Assembly: GCA_964407525.1 (NCBI GenBank) | Contig: CAYOWC010000114.1 | Coordinates: 1 to 13,498 of the forward strand | Source of the DNA: DUZB01 sp964407525 | GTDB lineage: Bacteria > Desulfobacterota > DSM-4660 > Desulfatiglandales > Desulfatiglandaceae | Reading direction: 5' to 3' | DNA length: 13,498 bases | Part shown: piece after piece, positions 6,125 to 13,261 of the stretch | Position numbering within the stretch: the stretch's first letter is position 1 | Layout: the number at the start of each line of letters is the position of its first letter | The notes under the pieces: generated by a model | Database searches by the model: none | What the model was told of the DNA's origin: nothing | Seen by the model: only the letters and a program-made list of their open reading frames with translations | Program-made: the position numbers and the translations under genes

Positions 6125-7603
6125 ATGAAATTCAAATCGATTTTTCTTGCAACATCCCTTCCCGTGATTGGGGTATTTCTAGGATTTCTATTATTGAACG
6201 GGCTTTGCCAGGCCGACGATGAAAAAGAAATTCAAAAAAGAGGCCTTATGGGTCGTGTAATGGGACTTGATACCACGGATATCAGCAGTAAATGGAAGGC
6301 GATTCGCGTACTTGTCAGTTACAGCAATACCAATTTTTTCCAAAACAGAGGGAAAATAAAAGGGCTGGAAGCAGAATTCATGGCAGAATTTGAAAACTTC
6401 CTTCTGAAAGGCCTTTTAAAGGGGCCGACGAAAATACATGTAGTTTTTATCACGCTCCCTTTCAACCAACTCATCCCCTCACTCATGGAAGGCCGAGGAG
6501 ACATTGTTGCTGCAGGATTGACGATCACACCTGAACGGCAAAAACTGGTGGCCTTCACAGACCCTTACATTAAAAACGTTCGCGAAATTATAGTTACCTC
6601 AAAAGATGAAAAAGAGCTGAGAAACAAGAGAGATCTTTCTGACCGTACAGTGCACGTGGTGTCAGGAAGCAGTTATATTGAGCATCTGAAGGAACTCAAC
6701 AAACAGTTTATACAGGAGGGATTAAAACCCATAAAGATTGTCAAAACGGATGAGTCCATGGAATCCGAAGATCTGTTGCAGATGGTCAATGCCGGAATAT
6801 TTGAATTAATGGTTGTCGACCAGCACATTGCTGAGCTGTGGTCCCAGGTTCTGACAAATATGGTACTTCGAAAAGATCTTTTCATCCATTCGGGAGGAGA
6901 AATCGCATGGGCTGTCAGAAAGAACAATCCGAAACTGCTGGAAGTCTTGAACGCATTCGCAAGGAAACATAGGCAGGGCACGTTGTTAGGGAATATCCTT
7001 CTCAAGCGTTATTACAAAAATTCCAATTGGATACAGAATCCCCTGACAAAAGCAGAAGAAAAAAAATTCGAAAAATTGAGGAACCTCTTTCAGAAATACG
7101 CAGAGATGTATCAATTCGACTGGCTTAAAATTGCAGCGCTAGCCTTCCAGGAGTCCCGTTTGATCCAAAACAAGAAAAGTAGAGAGGGCGCCGTGGGGAT
7201 CATGCAGATAAAGCCTGCAACTGCAAGAGATCAGAATATTAACATTAAAGATGTATATAAGATGGAGAACAACATTCATGCGGGCGTAAAATACCTCGCA
7301 TTTCTTCGTGACAGATATTTCGACAAACCCCACATCGATCCGGATTCCAGAGTGGATTTCACTTTTGCAGCCTATAACGCCGGTCCCGCAAGAATCAACT
7401 CATTGCGCTGGGAAGCCGAGAAGATGGGGCTTGATCCGGACAAATGGTTCTTTAATGTGGAGTATGCAGCAAGAAAGAAGATCGGATTGGAAACAGTCCG
7501 ATACGTTGCCAACGTAAACAAATATTACGTTGCCTATAAATCCATGAAAACCGTACAGGAAGAAAAAACAAAAAAAATAGAAAAATTGATAGATTCGCAG
7601 TGA
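6125..7603 (+). CDS. mltF: MltF-like lytic murein transglycosylase with substrate-binding domain
   Basis: The 492-residue product has an N-terminal signal sequence (hydrophobic to about residue 28, CQADDE after it). A bacterial SBP family 3 domain follows (about 60-300; IRVLVSYSNTNFF, GRGDIVAAGLTITPERQKLVAFTDPY, VVSGSSYIEHL). The C-terminal SLT lysozyme-like domain (about 315-475) has the catalytic Glu E343 in LAFQESRL, GAVGIMQIKPATA from 355, and FAAYNAGPARI around 415-424. This is the MltF architecture; the enzyme cleaves the MurNAc-GlcNAc bond in peptidoglycan, and the N-terminal domain is thought to regulate it by binding muropeptides. The ribosome site AAGGAAGG (6112-6119) lies 5 nt before the start. 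The gene sits just after the alkylsulfatase pseudogene and ends 4 nt from the oppositely oriented radical SAM gene, with no room for a separate terminator. All key residues are present and it is probably functional. Confidence 0.9.
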   Translation: MKFKSIFLATSLPVIGVFLGFLLLNGLCQADDEKEIQKRGLMGRVMGLDTTDISSKWKAIRVLVSYSNTNFFQNRGKIKGLEAEFMAEFENFLLKGLLKGPTKIHVVFITLPFNQLIPSLMEGRGDIVAAGLTITPERQKLVAFTDPYIKNVREIIVTSKDEKELRNKRDLSDRTVHVVSGSSYIEHLKELNKQFIQEGLKPIKIVKTDESMESEDLLQMVNAGIFELMVVDQHIAELWSQVLTNMVLRKDLFIHSGGEIAWAVRKNNPKLLEVLNAFARKHRQGTLLGNILLKRYYKNSNWIQNPLTKAEEKKFEKLRNLFQKYAEMYQFDWLKIAALAFQESRLIQNKKSREGAVGIMQIKPATARDQNINIKDVYKMENNIHAGVKYLAFLRDRYFDKPHIDPDSRVDFTFAAYNAGPARINSLRWEAEKMGLDPDKWFFNVEYAARKKIGLETVRYVANVNKYYVAYKSMKTVQEEKTKKIEKLIDSQ

Positions 7604-7607
7604 GGCC

Positions 7608-8657
7608 CTATTTGGTCTGAGGGCGGGGCAGCTGGCTGGCCATCATGGCTCGAATATACTGATCGAAACCAGCCCCACTTTCCTGTTCCAAATCTTTAAT
7701 CTTTCCATGCAGCCGAGCCATAACGCCTTGGTCTCTGAGCATATCCGATGGATGCAGGTTGTAATGACCTGAACGTTGGAGCAGTACATACGCTTTCTGA
7801 TCCAACTCAGACAGGGAGAGGAAACTATCCACTTCTTTAATCAGGTCAGACCGATCTTCCTCCAGGATCCCATCCACATACATCAGCAGATTGAGACTGA
7901 AATCCGCACAACGGAAGTGGGTGGGCATTTCATCCAGAAGGGACAAGAGCAGGCGGATCTCTTGAACAATTTCCAGATCACCAAGAGGGAGGAACCGGCC
8001 ATCAACCGCCATAGCTTTCATGGGGGACATTGGAGGAAGCGCGAAGGTCCGCACCCGAATGAAATCAGGCCGAATCCGATTCAAAACTTTCGCAGTTTCA
8101 ACAGCATTTTCCCGGCTCAGCGCCCTGCCGCCCACCCCCGGCATGATATATTCTGAAAGGGATATCCCCGCCTCAACAACCCGCCTTCCCCCTTCGATCA
8201 TATCTTCGGGGCTTTCTCCTTTTTTTATCAGTTTTAAAACAGCTTCAGATCCACTTTCAAGCCCGGTATGAATCCTTGTCAATCCTGCTTCTTTGAGAGC
8301 CTTCAGCGATTCTACACTCTTTCGCTTCAGACTTTTCGCCCGCGCATAGGAAGTAACCCTTTCAATGCCGGGAAATCTGTTTTTGAGGTGTTTGAGAATT
8401 TCCAGCAGTTCTTCCGTGGGCAAAATAAGGGAATCTGCATCCTGGAAAAACACAGAAGAAACCCTGGAACCAACCCGGCCGCGATCCCCGGCCATCTCAT
8501 CGATATCTCCCTTAATTTCTTCAACAGACCGCCTTGAAAACTTTTTTCCCTTGTAGGCAGGGCAGAAAAGGCACCGATTCCACGGGCAATTCCTTGTTAC
8601 ACGAACCAACAGACTGTTTGCCTCACTTGGGGGTCTGATAACACCCTGTTCAACCAT
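7608..8657 (-). CDS. Radical SAM protein with CX4CX2C cluster motif
   Basis: The 349-residue protein begins with SLLVRVTRNCPWNRCLFC, placing three Cys at 24, 29 and 32. The canonical radical SAM spacing is CX3CX2C; here it is CX4CX2C, a variant seen in some uncharacterised radical SAM families. Downstream blocks fit the TIM-barrel core: VFFQDADSLI (metal/SAM side), RVTSYARAKSL, TRIHTGLESGSEAVLKLIKKG (Elp3-like GLESGS) and EYIMPGVGGRALS. The C-terminal part (about 250-349) is helical with no recognised domain. The start at 8657 has AAGGAG (8670-8665) 7 nt upstream. The YdhR-like gene lies 92 nt upstream on the same strand and may share its transcript. The substrate is unknown. The protein looks complete and is probably cytoplasmic, oxygen-sensitive and suited to an anaerobe. 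Confidence 0.85.
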   Translation of the reverse strand: MVEQGVIRPPSEANSLLVRVTRNCPWNRCLFCPAYKGKKFSRRSVEEIKGDIDEMAGDRGRVGSRVSSVFFQDADSLILPTEELLEILKHLKNRFPGIERVTSYARAKSLKRKSVESLKALKEAGLTRIHTGLESGSEAVLKLIKKGESPEDMIEGGRRVVEAGISLSEYIMPGVGGRALSRENAVETAKVLNRIRPDFIRVRTFALPPMSPMKAMAVDGRFLPLGDLEIVQEIRLLLSLLDEMPTHFRCADFSLNLLMYVDGILEEDRSDLIKEVDSFLSLSELDQKAYVLLQRSGHYNLHPSDMLRDQGVMARLHGKIKDLEQESGAGFDQYIRAMMASQLPRPQTK

Positions 8658-8732
8658 CTATTCTCTCCTTGGAGTCTTATACATTGCACGCTTTTCCTCG
8701 AATACTCTTCAGCATCCATCAATCCCAAAGCA

Positions 8733-9131
8733 GGCACTGTGGGTTTCCTTCAGGATATCTGAATTTGTTCCGCCACATTATCCACCGTAACAGGAGAAGC
8801 TAAATACTGAATATTCGGCGGCGCCCCATATTTATCGGTTACCATAATCTTCCACTCCGGTGTATAACAAGCCTCGGCATAGGCCTTTGAGTCCCACAGG
8901 TAGATGCCACCGGCCCGGTCGCCCTCCTCGGCCAGAAAGTAATGCTTCCGAATCAAACCTTCCCGTCCAAAATACTTAGGAGCCGTTGTTTCAAACACCT
9001 TCTTTGCCTCTTCCATGTCCCAAGCGCCGGGTAGTTGAAAAGTCACCATAACAATAATCATTTTGCCCCCCCCTTTCTGCAGTTTCGTTCGTGCCCATCC
9101 ACTAATTGTACTTTGGGCACTGTGGGTTTCC
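8733..9131. repeat. 16-bp direct repeat bracketing the YdhR-like gene
   Basis: GGCACTGTGGGTTTCC occurs at 8733-8748 and identically at 9116-9131, in the same orientation and 383 bp apart. The first copy ends 1 bp before the stop codon of the YdhR-like gene; the second lies 54 bp upstream of its start. The two copies therefore exactly bracket one gene. Short similarity (TTCAG) continues just right of both copies. Confidence 0.75.
8750..9061 (-). CDS. YdhR-like small monooxygenase-family protein
   Basis: The start is set at ATG 9061 (MIIVMVTFQLPG): an A/G-rich ribosome site with a G8 tract lies immediately upstream, and the resulting 103-residue length matches YdhR (about 100 residues). A longer reading from 9148 adds a non-conserved leader that crosses the ribosome site. 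Recognisable blocks are KYFGREGLIRKHYFL, GGIYLWDSKAYAEACY and KYGAPPNIQYLASPV, typical of the dimeric alpha/beta ABM/YdhR fold. The physiological reaction of this family is not established. It is cytoplasmic with no signal peptide. It lies upstream of the radical SAM gene on the same strand and is bracketed by a 16-bp direct repeat. The ribosome site contains a homopolymer run that could vary in length. Confidence 0.82.
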   Translation of the reverse strand: MIIVMVTFQLPGAWDMEEAKKVFETTAPKYFGREGLIRKHYFLAEEGDRAGGIYLWDSKAYAEACYTPEWKIMVTDKYGAPPNIQYLASPVTVDNVAEQIQIS

Positions 9132-9148
9132 GATTCAGAAATGAGCAA

Positions 9149-9245
9149 TTTTTCGCAAGGTCAAGGAAAACAAAGGTTTGCGCGGAGACGTACGATAGTA
9201 CGTCGCACAAGGAAACCCGCAGTTTGACGCCGAGATTGCGGAAAA
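9149..9245. repeat. Large imperfect hairpin with perfect GACGTAC stem at its tip
   Basis: The centre GACGTAC-GATA-GTACGTC (9187-9204) is a perfect 7-bp stem with a 4-nt loop. Outward symmetry continues in patches: GGTTT near 9175 against AAACC near 9213, GGTCAA near 9159 against TTTGACGCC near 9223, and TTTTTCGCAA (9149-9158) against TTGCGGAAAA (9236-9245). It lies in the 427-bp gap 9062-9488, where no other gene is convincing. A second short inverted pair, CCACAA (9348-9353) with TTGTGG (9381-9386), is also present in the gap. From memory, similar GACGTAC-tipped hairpins recur in deltaproteobacterial genomes; this is not verified here. A role in transcription termination or as an element end is possible. 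Confidence 0.6.
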
Positions 9246-9488
9246 GGGCCATTTATGGATGGAAACTAGTTCATTCTGTCATTCTCATCCACTATTTCAT
9301 GGTCTCTCAGGCTCTTCATTTACTAAATGTCTGACGCCTGCAATATTCCACAAAATTCTTTGCAATTCAAGACAATCAAATTGTGGGGTTTAATTGAGAC
9401 TTAAAAGAAACAGAAAGGGGGGAAAGCTAAAACGGGTTAAGCAATAAACATGGGCAGAAAAGACCAGTCGACATCCTCGGAAAACAGG

Positions 9489-9641
9489 TCATTCTTCACT
9501 ATTTATTCTTTTTTCCAGCGGATCATCTTCTCTGTTGCAATCGGAAAGGTTACCCACCAACATACCATTCATGTCAAAGATGAAACATTCCGTTTGGATA
9601 CCTACTTTCAGACCAACGTCATCATAGATGGCTTTTTCCAT
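9489..9641 (-). CDS. Probable 50-residue protein with strong ribosome binding site, function unknown
   Basis: On the minus strand an ATG at 9641 is preceded by a perfect AGGAGGT (9657-9651) at a 9-nt spacing. The frame runs 50 codons to TGA at 9489-9491. The product starts MEKAIYDDVGLKVG, continues ECFIFDMNGMLVGNLSDC and ends EKRINSEE. It has two Cys, no signal peptide and no membrane helix. The consensus ribosome site in an otherwise gene-free gap is the main evidence; no family is recognised. It is divergent from the dehydrogenase operon at 10073. The plus-strand ORFs over the same DNA lack ribosome sites and look like its shadows. Confidence 0.5.
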   Translation of the reverse strand: MEKAIYDDVGLKVGIQTECFIFDMNGMLVGNLSDCNREDDPLEKRINSEE

Positions 9642-10072
9642 ACTAGTTTCACCTCCTGTTTTCAGTTATTGCAGCAAATTAAATTGCAATATCCATACCG
9701 TTTTGCTAAAAAAAACAATTTACAGAGACAATTGCCCTGTTTATGTCGTTTTCTTCGCCATAACGCTGTTATCTTATCCAATCTCCTGGTTTTCGATGCA
9801 TATTACGAAACCAATAATAGATAAAATCCTCTCCCTGAAACGCACAATCTGGCAAATTTGAGACACCATTGGTCGATTTTAACCACATACATGATCTCAA
9901 AGTTCATCTAATGATGAATAGGTTCATGTCTTTTAGGTTACAAAATACTTTACAAATCCTTCAAAAGAATTAATGATACAGCACTCTAGAAAGGCAAGAC
10001 ACAAGCCATTAGAATCCGGCTTCACAGTCAGAAATTTCAACCGAACAAATCCACAAGGAGGATGAGGGCGCC
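9642..10072. other. Divergent intergenic region upstream of the dehydrogenase operon
   Basis: This AT-rich 431-bp gap separates the minus-strand 50-residue ORF from the dehydrogenase gene. A plus-strand ORF at 9628-9861 has no ribosome site and no recognisable similarity. The gap contains a dyad, TTCATC-TAAT-GATGAA (9903-9918), upstream of a possible promoter, and a partial palindrome around ATTGCAGCAAATTAAATTGCAAT near 9667-9690 close to the ORF's ribosome site. Nothing else was recognised. Confidence 0.4.
9949..9976 (+). promoter_or_regulatory. Possible sigma-70-type promoter for the dehydrogenase operon
   Basis: TTTACA (9949-9954) and TAATGA (9971-9976) are separated by 16 bp, about 95 bp upstream of the dehydrogenase start. 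The -35 box differs from consensus by one base; the -10 box is weaker. A 6-bp dyad (TTCATC/GATGAA, 9903-9918) just upstream could be a regulator site. In AT-rich DNA such matches are common, so support is modest. Confidence 0.25.
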
Positions 10073-11344
10073 ATGGCAGAATATTTAAAAAGGGCAGTTC
10101 AAAAGCCTGAAGAAGACGTTACCGCAGTACGGGATACCGTCAGGGAAATTCTTGAGAAAGTCAGGAAGGAAGGCGAAGATGGCCTGCGCTATTATTCGGA
10201 AAAATTTGACAAATGGTCTCCTAAAAGCTTCAAGATCACGGAAAACGACATCCGCAAAGCCAGGAAGCAACTTCCTCAGAGCGAAGTGGAAGACATTGAC
10301 TTCTGCCAGAAACAAATCCGCAATTTTGCGTCAGAGCAGATGAAACGCATTCAGGACTTTGAGGTCGAAACTTTGCCGGGCGTTCACCTTGGCCAGAAAA
10401 TCATCCCCGTAGCTTCCAGCGGTTCCTATATCCCGGGCGGGCGTTATCCTATGCTGGCCTCCGCCCACATGACCGTCATTACCCCAAAAGTAGCAGGGGT
10501 CTCCCGTGTGGTGGCCTGCTCGCCCCCCGTCAAAGCCCAGGGCCTCTGGCCGGCTACCCTCTATTCCATGGCAGCGGCCGGCGCTGACGAAATATTCTGT
10601 ATGGGAGGGGTTCATGCCCTGGCAGCCCTCGCTTATGGCATTGTAGACCTTAAGCCGGTGGACATGGTCGTGGGAGCCGGCAACAAATTCGTGGCGGAAG
10701 CCAAAAGACAGCTTTTCGGAACCGTGGGAATCGATCTGCTTGCAGGACCTACAGAGATTCTTATCATCGCGGATGAAACAGCAGATCCGCTTATCTTAGC
10801 CGCAGACATCCTCGGACAGGCTGAACACGACCCGAACGCAAGACAGGCGCTAATCTCTCTTTCGAAAGAGACAGCCCTGGCTACCATAACGGAGATCGAG
10901 AAACAGTTAGTCGTTCTCCCAACTCGCGAGGTGGCGGAAGTGGCATGGCGCGACAACGGGGAAGTCATCATCGTGGATTCCCCGGAGGAAGCAGTTGCCC
11001 TGAGCGACGACTGGGCCCCGGAGCATCTGGAGGTTCAAACAGCCGATTGGCGGTATTACCTTGACCATTGCACCAATTACGGCTCTGTCTTCCTGGGCGA
11101 AGAAACCACCGTGGCCTACGGCGATAAAACCATCGGCACCAACCACGTTCTTCCCACCATGAAGGCTGCCCGTTACACGGGAGGTCTCTCGGTTGGAAAA
11201 TTTGTAAAAACCGTGACCTACCAGTACGCCACGCGCGAAGCATCCGCCGGGATCGCCGACGTGTGCGAAAGAGCCTGCAATTATGAGAACATGCTTGCCC
11301 ACGGCATTTCCTGCAAAGTCAGAAAGGATAAATACGCAAAATGA
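10073..11344 (+). CDS. hisD: HisD-family NAD-dependent dehydrogenase, HpsN-like
   Basis: This 423-residue enzyme is a full-length histidinol dehydrogenase superfamily member; the symbol given is the family symbol. Residues aligning with the zinc ligands and catalytic pair of E. coli HisD are all present: Q249 and H252 (GQAEHDPNARQ), E317/H318 (APEHLEV), D351 (YGDKTIGTNHVLPT) and H410 (LAHGISC). The segment ARYTGGLSVGKFVKTVTYQ differs from true HisD, which has a Phe-Ser-Ser-type sequence there, and resembles HpsN, the sulfopropanediol 3-dehydrogenase that oxidises 2,3-dihydroxypropane-1-sulfonate to sulfolactate. No other his genes are nearby, and an SDR follows immediately, which supports a catabolic role. 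The substrate is inferred only. The ribosome site AAGGAGG (10055-10061) lies 11 nt upstream. The TGA stop overlaps the next gene's ATG by 4 bp (ATGA), implying translational coupling. Confidence 0.85.
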   Translation: MAEYLKRAVQKPEEDVTAVRDTVREILEKVRKEGEDGLRYYSEKFDKWSPKSFKITENDIRKARKQLPQSEVEDIDFCQKQIRNFASEQMKRIQDFEVETLPGVHLGQKIIPVASSGSYIPGGRYPMLASAHMTVITPKVAGVSRVVACSPPVKAQGLWPATLYSMAAAGADEIFCMGGVHALAALAYGIVDLKPVDMVVGAGNKFVAEAKRQLFGTVGIDLLAGPTEILIIADETADPLILAADILGQAEHDPNARQALISLSKETALATITEIEKQLVVLPTREVAEVAWRDNGEVIIVDSPEEAVALSDDWAPEHLEVQTADWRYYLDHCTNYGSVFLGEETTVAYGDKTIGTNHVLPTMKAARYTGGLSVGKFVKTVTYQYATREASAGIADVCERACNYENMLAHGISCKVRKDKYAK

Positions 11345-12105
11345 AACGCCCGGAACTCTCTTTAGAAAATAAGTCTGCCCTGGTCACCGGGGCAGCCGGA
11401 GGCCTCGGTGAGGCCATTGTTCGTGTCTTTGCTTCCGCCGGCGCCCATGTATTCTTAAATGGCACCCGTGAGGAGAAGCTCAAAACCATCTCAGAAGAGC
11501 TTACCGAAGAAGGTGTTAAAAACAGTTATATGGCTCTCGATATTACCAAACCCGGCGCTCCCGAGGCCCTTGTGGAAAGGGCGATTCAGGAGATGGGAAA
11601 AATCGATATCCTCGTGAACTCCGCCGGTATCAATCGTCCGCAAAAACCTGAAGACATCACAGAAACTAATTGGGACGACATTTACAAAATCAACGTAAAA
11701 GCGATGTTCTTTGTGTCCCAGGCGGCGGGAAAAGAAATGCTTAAAAGAGGAGGCGGTAAGATCATCAATATCGGATCTCAGGCAGGCATTATCGCACTCC
11801 CACTTCGCGTGGCTTATTGCTCCAGCAAAGGGGCTGTCCATCATATGACGAAAACCCTTGCCTATGAATGGGCGCCGCACAATGTTCTTGTTAACGCCGT
11901 GGCCCCCACATTTGTGCGCACACCCTTTACTGAGGGCATGCTGAAGGACAAGGCGTTCAAGGAATACGTCCTTGGAAACATTCCTCTGGGGAGAATGCCG
12001 GTGCCCGAAGATATTGGATATGCAACCCTGTTTCTGGCCTCCGACCTTGCAAATACGATTACCGGGCACATTCTCACTGTGGACGGAGGATGGACAATTA
12101 AGTAA
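11341..12105 (+). CDS. Classical short-chain dehydrogenase/reductase (SDR)
   Basis: The 254-residue product has the full set of classical SDR motifs: nucleotide-binding TGAAGGLG (16-23), NSAG (93-96), structural N118, catalytic S146 in INIGSQAG, and Y159/K163 in AYCSSK. The C-terminal block DGGWTIK is typical of FabG/gluconate 5-dehydrogenase-like members. Arg43 shortly after the second beta strand (LNGTREEK) suggests NADP(H) preference. It overlaps the HisD-family gene by 4 bp, so the two enzymes probably act on the same pathway, for example two successive oxidations or an epimerising oxidation-reduction of a hydroxylated C3 or sugar-derived compound. In DHPS (sulfopropanediol) degradation HpsN works with SDR-type enzymes HpsO and HpsP, which fits but does not prove the assignment. 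The enzyme is cytoplasmic and apparently intact. Confidence 0.9.
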   Translation: MKRPELSLENKSALVTGAAGGLGEAIVRVFASAGAHVFLNGTREEKLKTISEELTEEGVKNSYMALDITKPGAPEALVERAIQEMGKIDILVNSAGINRPQKPEDITETNWDDIYKINVKAMFFVSQAAGKEMLKRGGGKIINIGSQAGIIALPLRVAYCSSKGAVHHMTKTLAYEWAPHNVLVNAVAPTFVRTPFTEGMLKDKAFKEYVLGNIPLGRMPVPEDIGYATLFLASDLANTITGHILTVDGGWTIK

Positions 12106-12147
12106 GCCCCATTCACACCCTCAAATACGGCCAATTATGGATAAGTC

Positions 12148-13134
12148 ATGAAAATACTTCTCACCGTACTGATCCTCCTGATAGGGGCTTTTGTCTTGTT
12201 TTATTTATGGGCATCATCACCAAACCTTGGAACGGGTGAACTTGCTGAAACAAAAGAATACGCAGAATTCAGCCCTCCGGGCACAGATCGCGTTTTTTCC
12301 GTAGTCACATACAATATAGGGTATCTTTCCGGCATGACTAATCAGCAACCGGTAAGACCTTCGGAAAATTTTTACAAAGAAAATATGCAAAAGGTATTAG
12401 CAGAGTTCAAGCGTCACAATGCTGATCTCATCGCTTTTCAGGAAATTGATTTTCATTCAACCCGCTCCTACCGGGTAGACCAGGTGGAAGAAATTGCCCA
12501 CAACCTGGCCTTTCGCTATTCCGCCAAGGCCGTAAACTGGGACAATAAATATGTACCGTTTCCCTATTTTCCTCCCAGCGTTCAATACGGGAAAATGATT
12601 TCCGGACAAGCCATTTTGAGCCGATTTCCTATTCTGAAACAAGAACGCATTGTTCTTGAAAAGGTAGCTTCAAACCCTTTTTGGTATAATGCATTCTACT
12701 TGGATCGCCTTCTGCAAATTGTGGAACTTGAAATCCATGGGCGGAAAGTCATCCTCATGAATGTGCATCTCGAAGCCTTTAACAGGGAAACAAGAAAAAT
12801 CCAGACCGATTTTGTATACGGTGAATTCCGGAAATTCGCAAAAAGATATCCCGTTTTAATGATCGGAGATTTTAACAGCAGGCCTTCCCATAAAGAGGGT
12901 CCAACTCCCACCATAACTCCAATCCTCAATGATCCGTCCATCGGCACAGCCTGTCCACCCTCTGAATATGGCAACCCAGAGACGTTCACATTCCCTTCCA
13001 GTCAACCGATCGAAAAAATCGATTATATCTTTTTCAACAAAAACAAGATTCGTTCGGTAGAGTGGAAGGTATTGCGCGATTTCGGACAGGCATCTGATCA
13101 TCTCCCCGTATGGATGAAATGTACGCTGAAATAG
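12148..13134 (+). CDS. Membrane-anchored endonuclease/exonuclease/phosphatase (EEP) family protein
   Basis: The 328-residue protein has one N-terminal hydrophobic helix (residues 3-22) that should act as a signal anchor, placing the rest outside the cytoplasm. The EEP fold motifs follow in order: TYNIGYLSG with N56, IAFQEID with E99, SGQAILSRFPI, LMNVHLEAF with H207, IGDFNSRPS with D241 and N243, KIDYIFF with D292, and the terminal SDHLPV with D317/H318. These are the metal and phosphate-binding residues of the DNase I/sphingomyelinase superfamily, so the enzyme is probably an active Mg-dependent phosphodiesterase or phosphatase; the substrate could be a phospholipid, nucleotide or extracellular DNA. 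It starts 42 bp after the SDR on the same strand with only a weak ribosome site, so it may be part of the same transcript. The stop is TAG. Confidence 0.87.
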   Translation: MKILLTVLILLIGAFVLFYLWASSPNLGTGELAETKEYAEFSPPGTDRVFSVVTYNIGYLSGMTNQQPVRPSENFYKENMQKVLAEFKRHNADLIAFQEIDFHSTRSYRVDQVEEIAHNLAFRYSAKAVNWDNKYVPFPYFPPSVQYGKMISGQAILSRFPILKQERIVLEKVASNPFWYNAFYLDRLLQIVELEIHGRKVILMNVHLEAFNRETRKIQTDFVYGEFRKFAKRYPVLMIGDFNSRPSHKEGPTPTITPILNDPSIGTACPPSEYGNPETFTFPSSQPIEKIDYIFFNKNKIRSVEWKVLRDFGQASDHLPVWMKCTLK

Positions 13135-13261
13135 GATTGAATCAGCTCCTGTCTCTTCCAACACTCCAAAAGACGGCTTCAAACGACGCATCAACGGTAG
13201 TGCAATTTGTTTCAATGATTGCTCACAAAAAAAATCCACCAATATCTTTGTAAGATTTTAT

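Noticed and set aside
9059..9148. N-terminal extension of the YdhR-like protein from 9148
   Set aside because: It would read through the ribosome binding site and one copy of the direct repeat; the 103-residue form matches the family length.
9450..9861. Plus-strand ORFs 9450-9824 and 9628-9861
   Set aside because: No ribosome binding sites and no recognisable motifs; they overlap the minus-strand 50-residue ORF, which has a consensus AGGAGGT.
11491..12069. 192-codon minus-strand ORF across the SDR gene
   Set aside because: It lies antisense within a gene with full SDR motifs; composition is that of a shadow frame.
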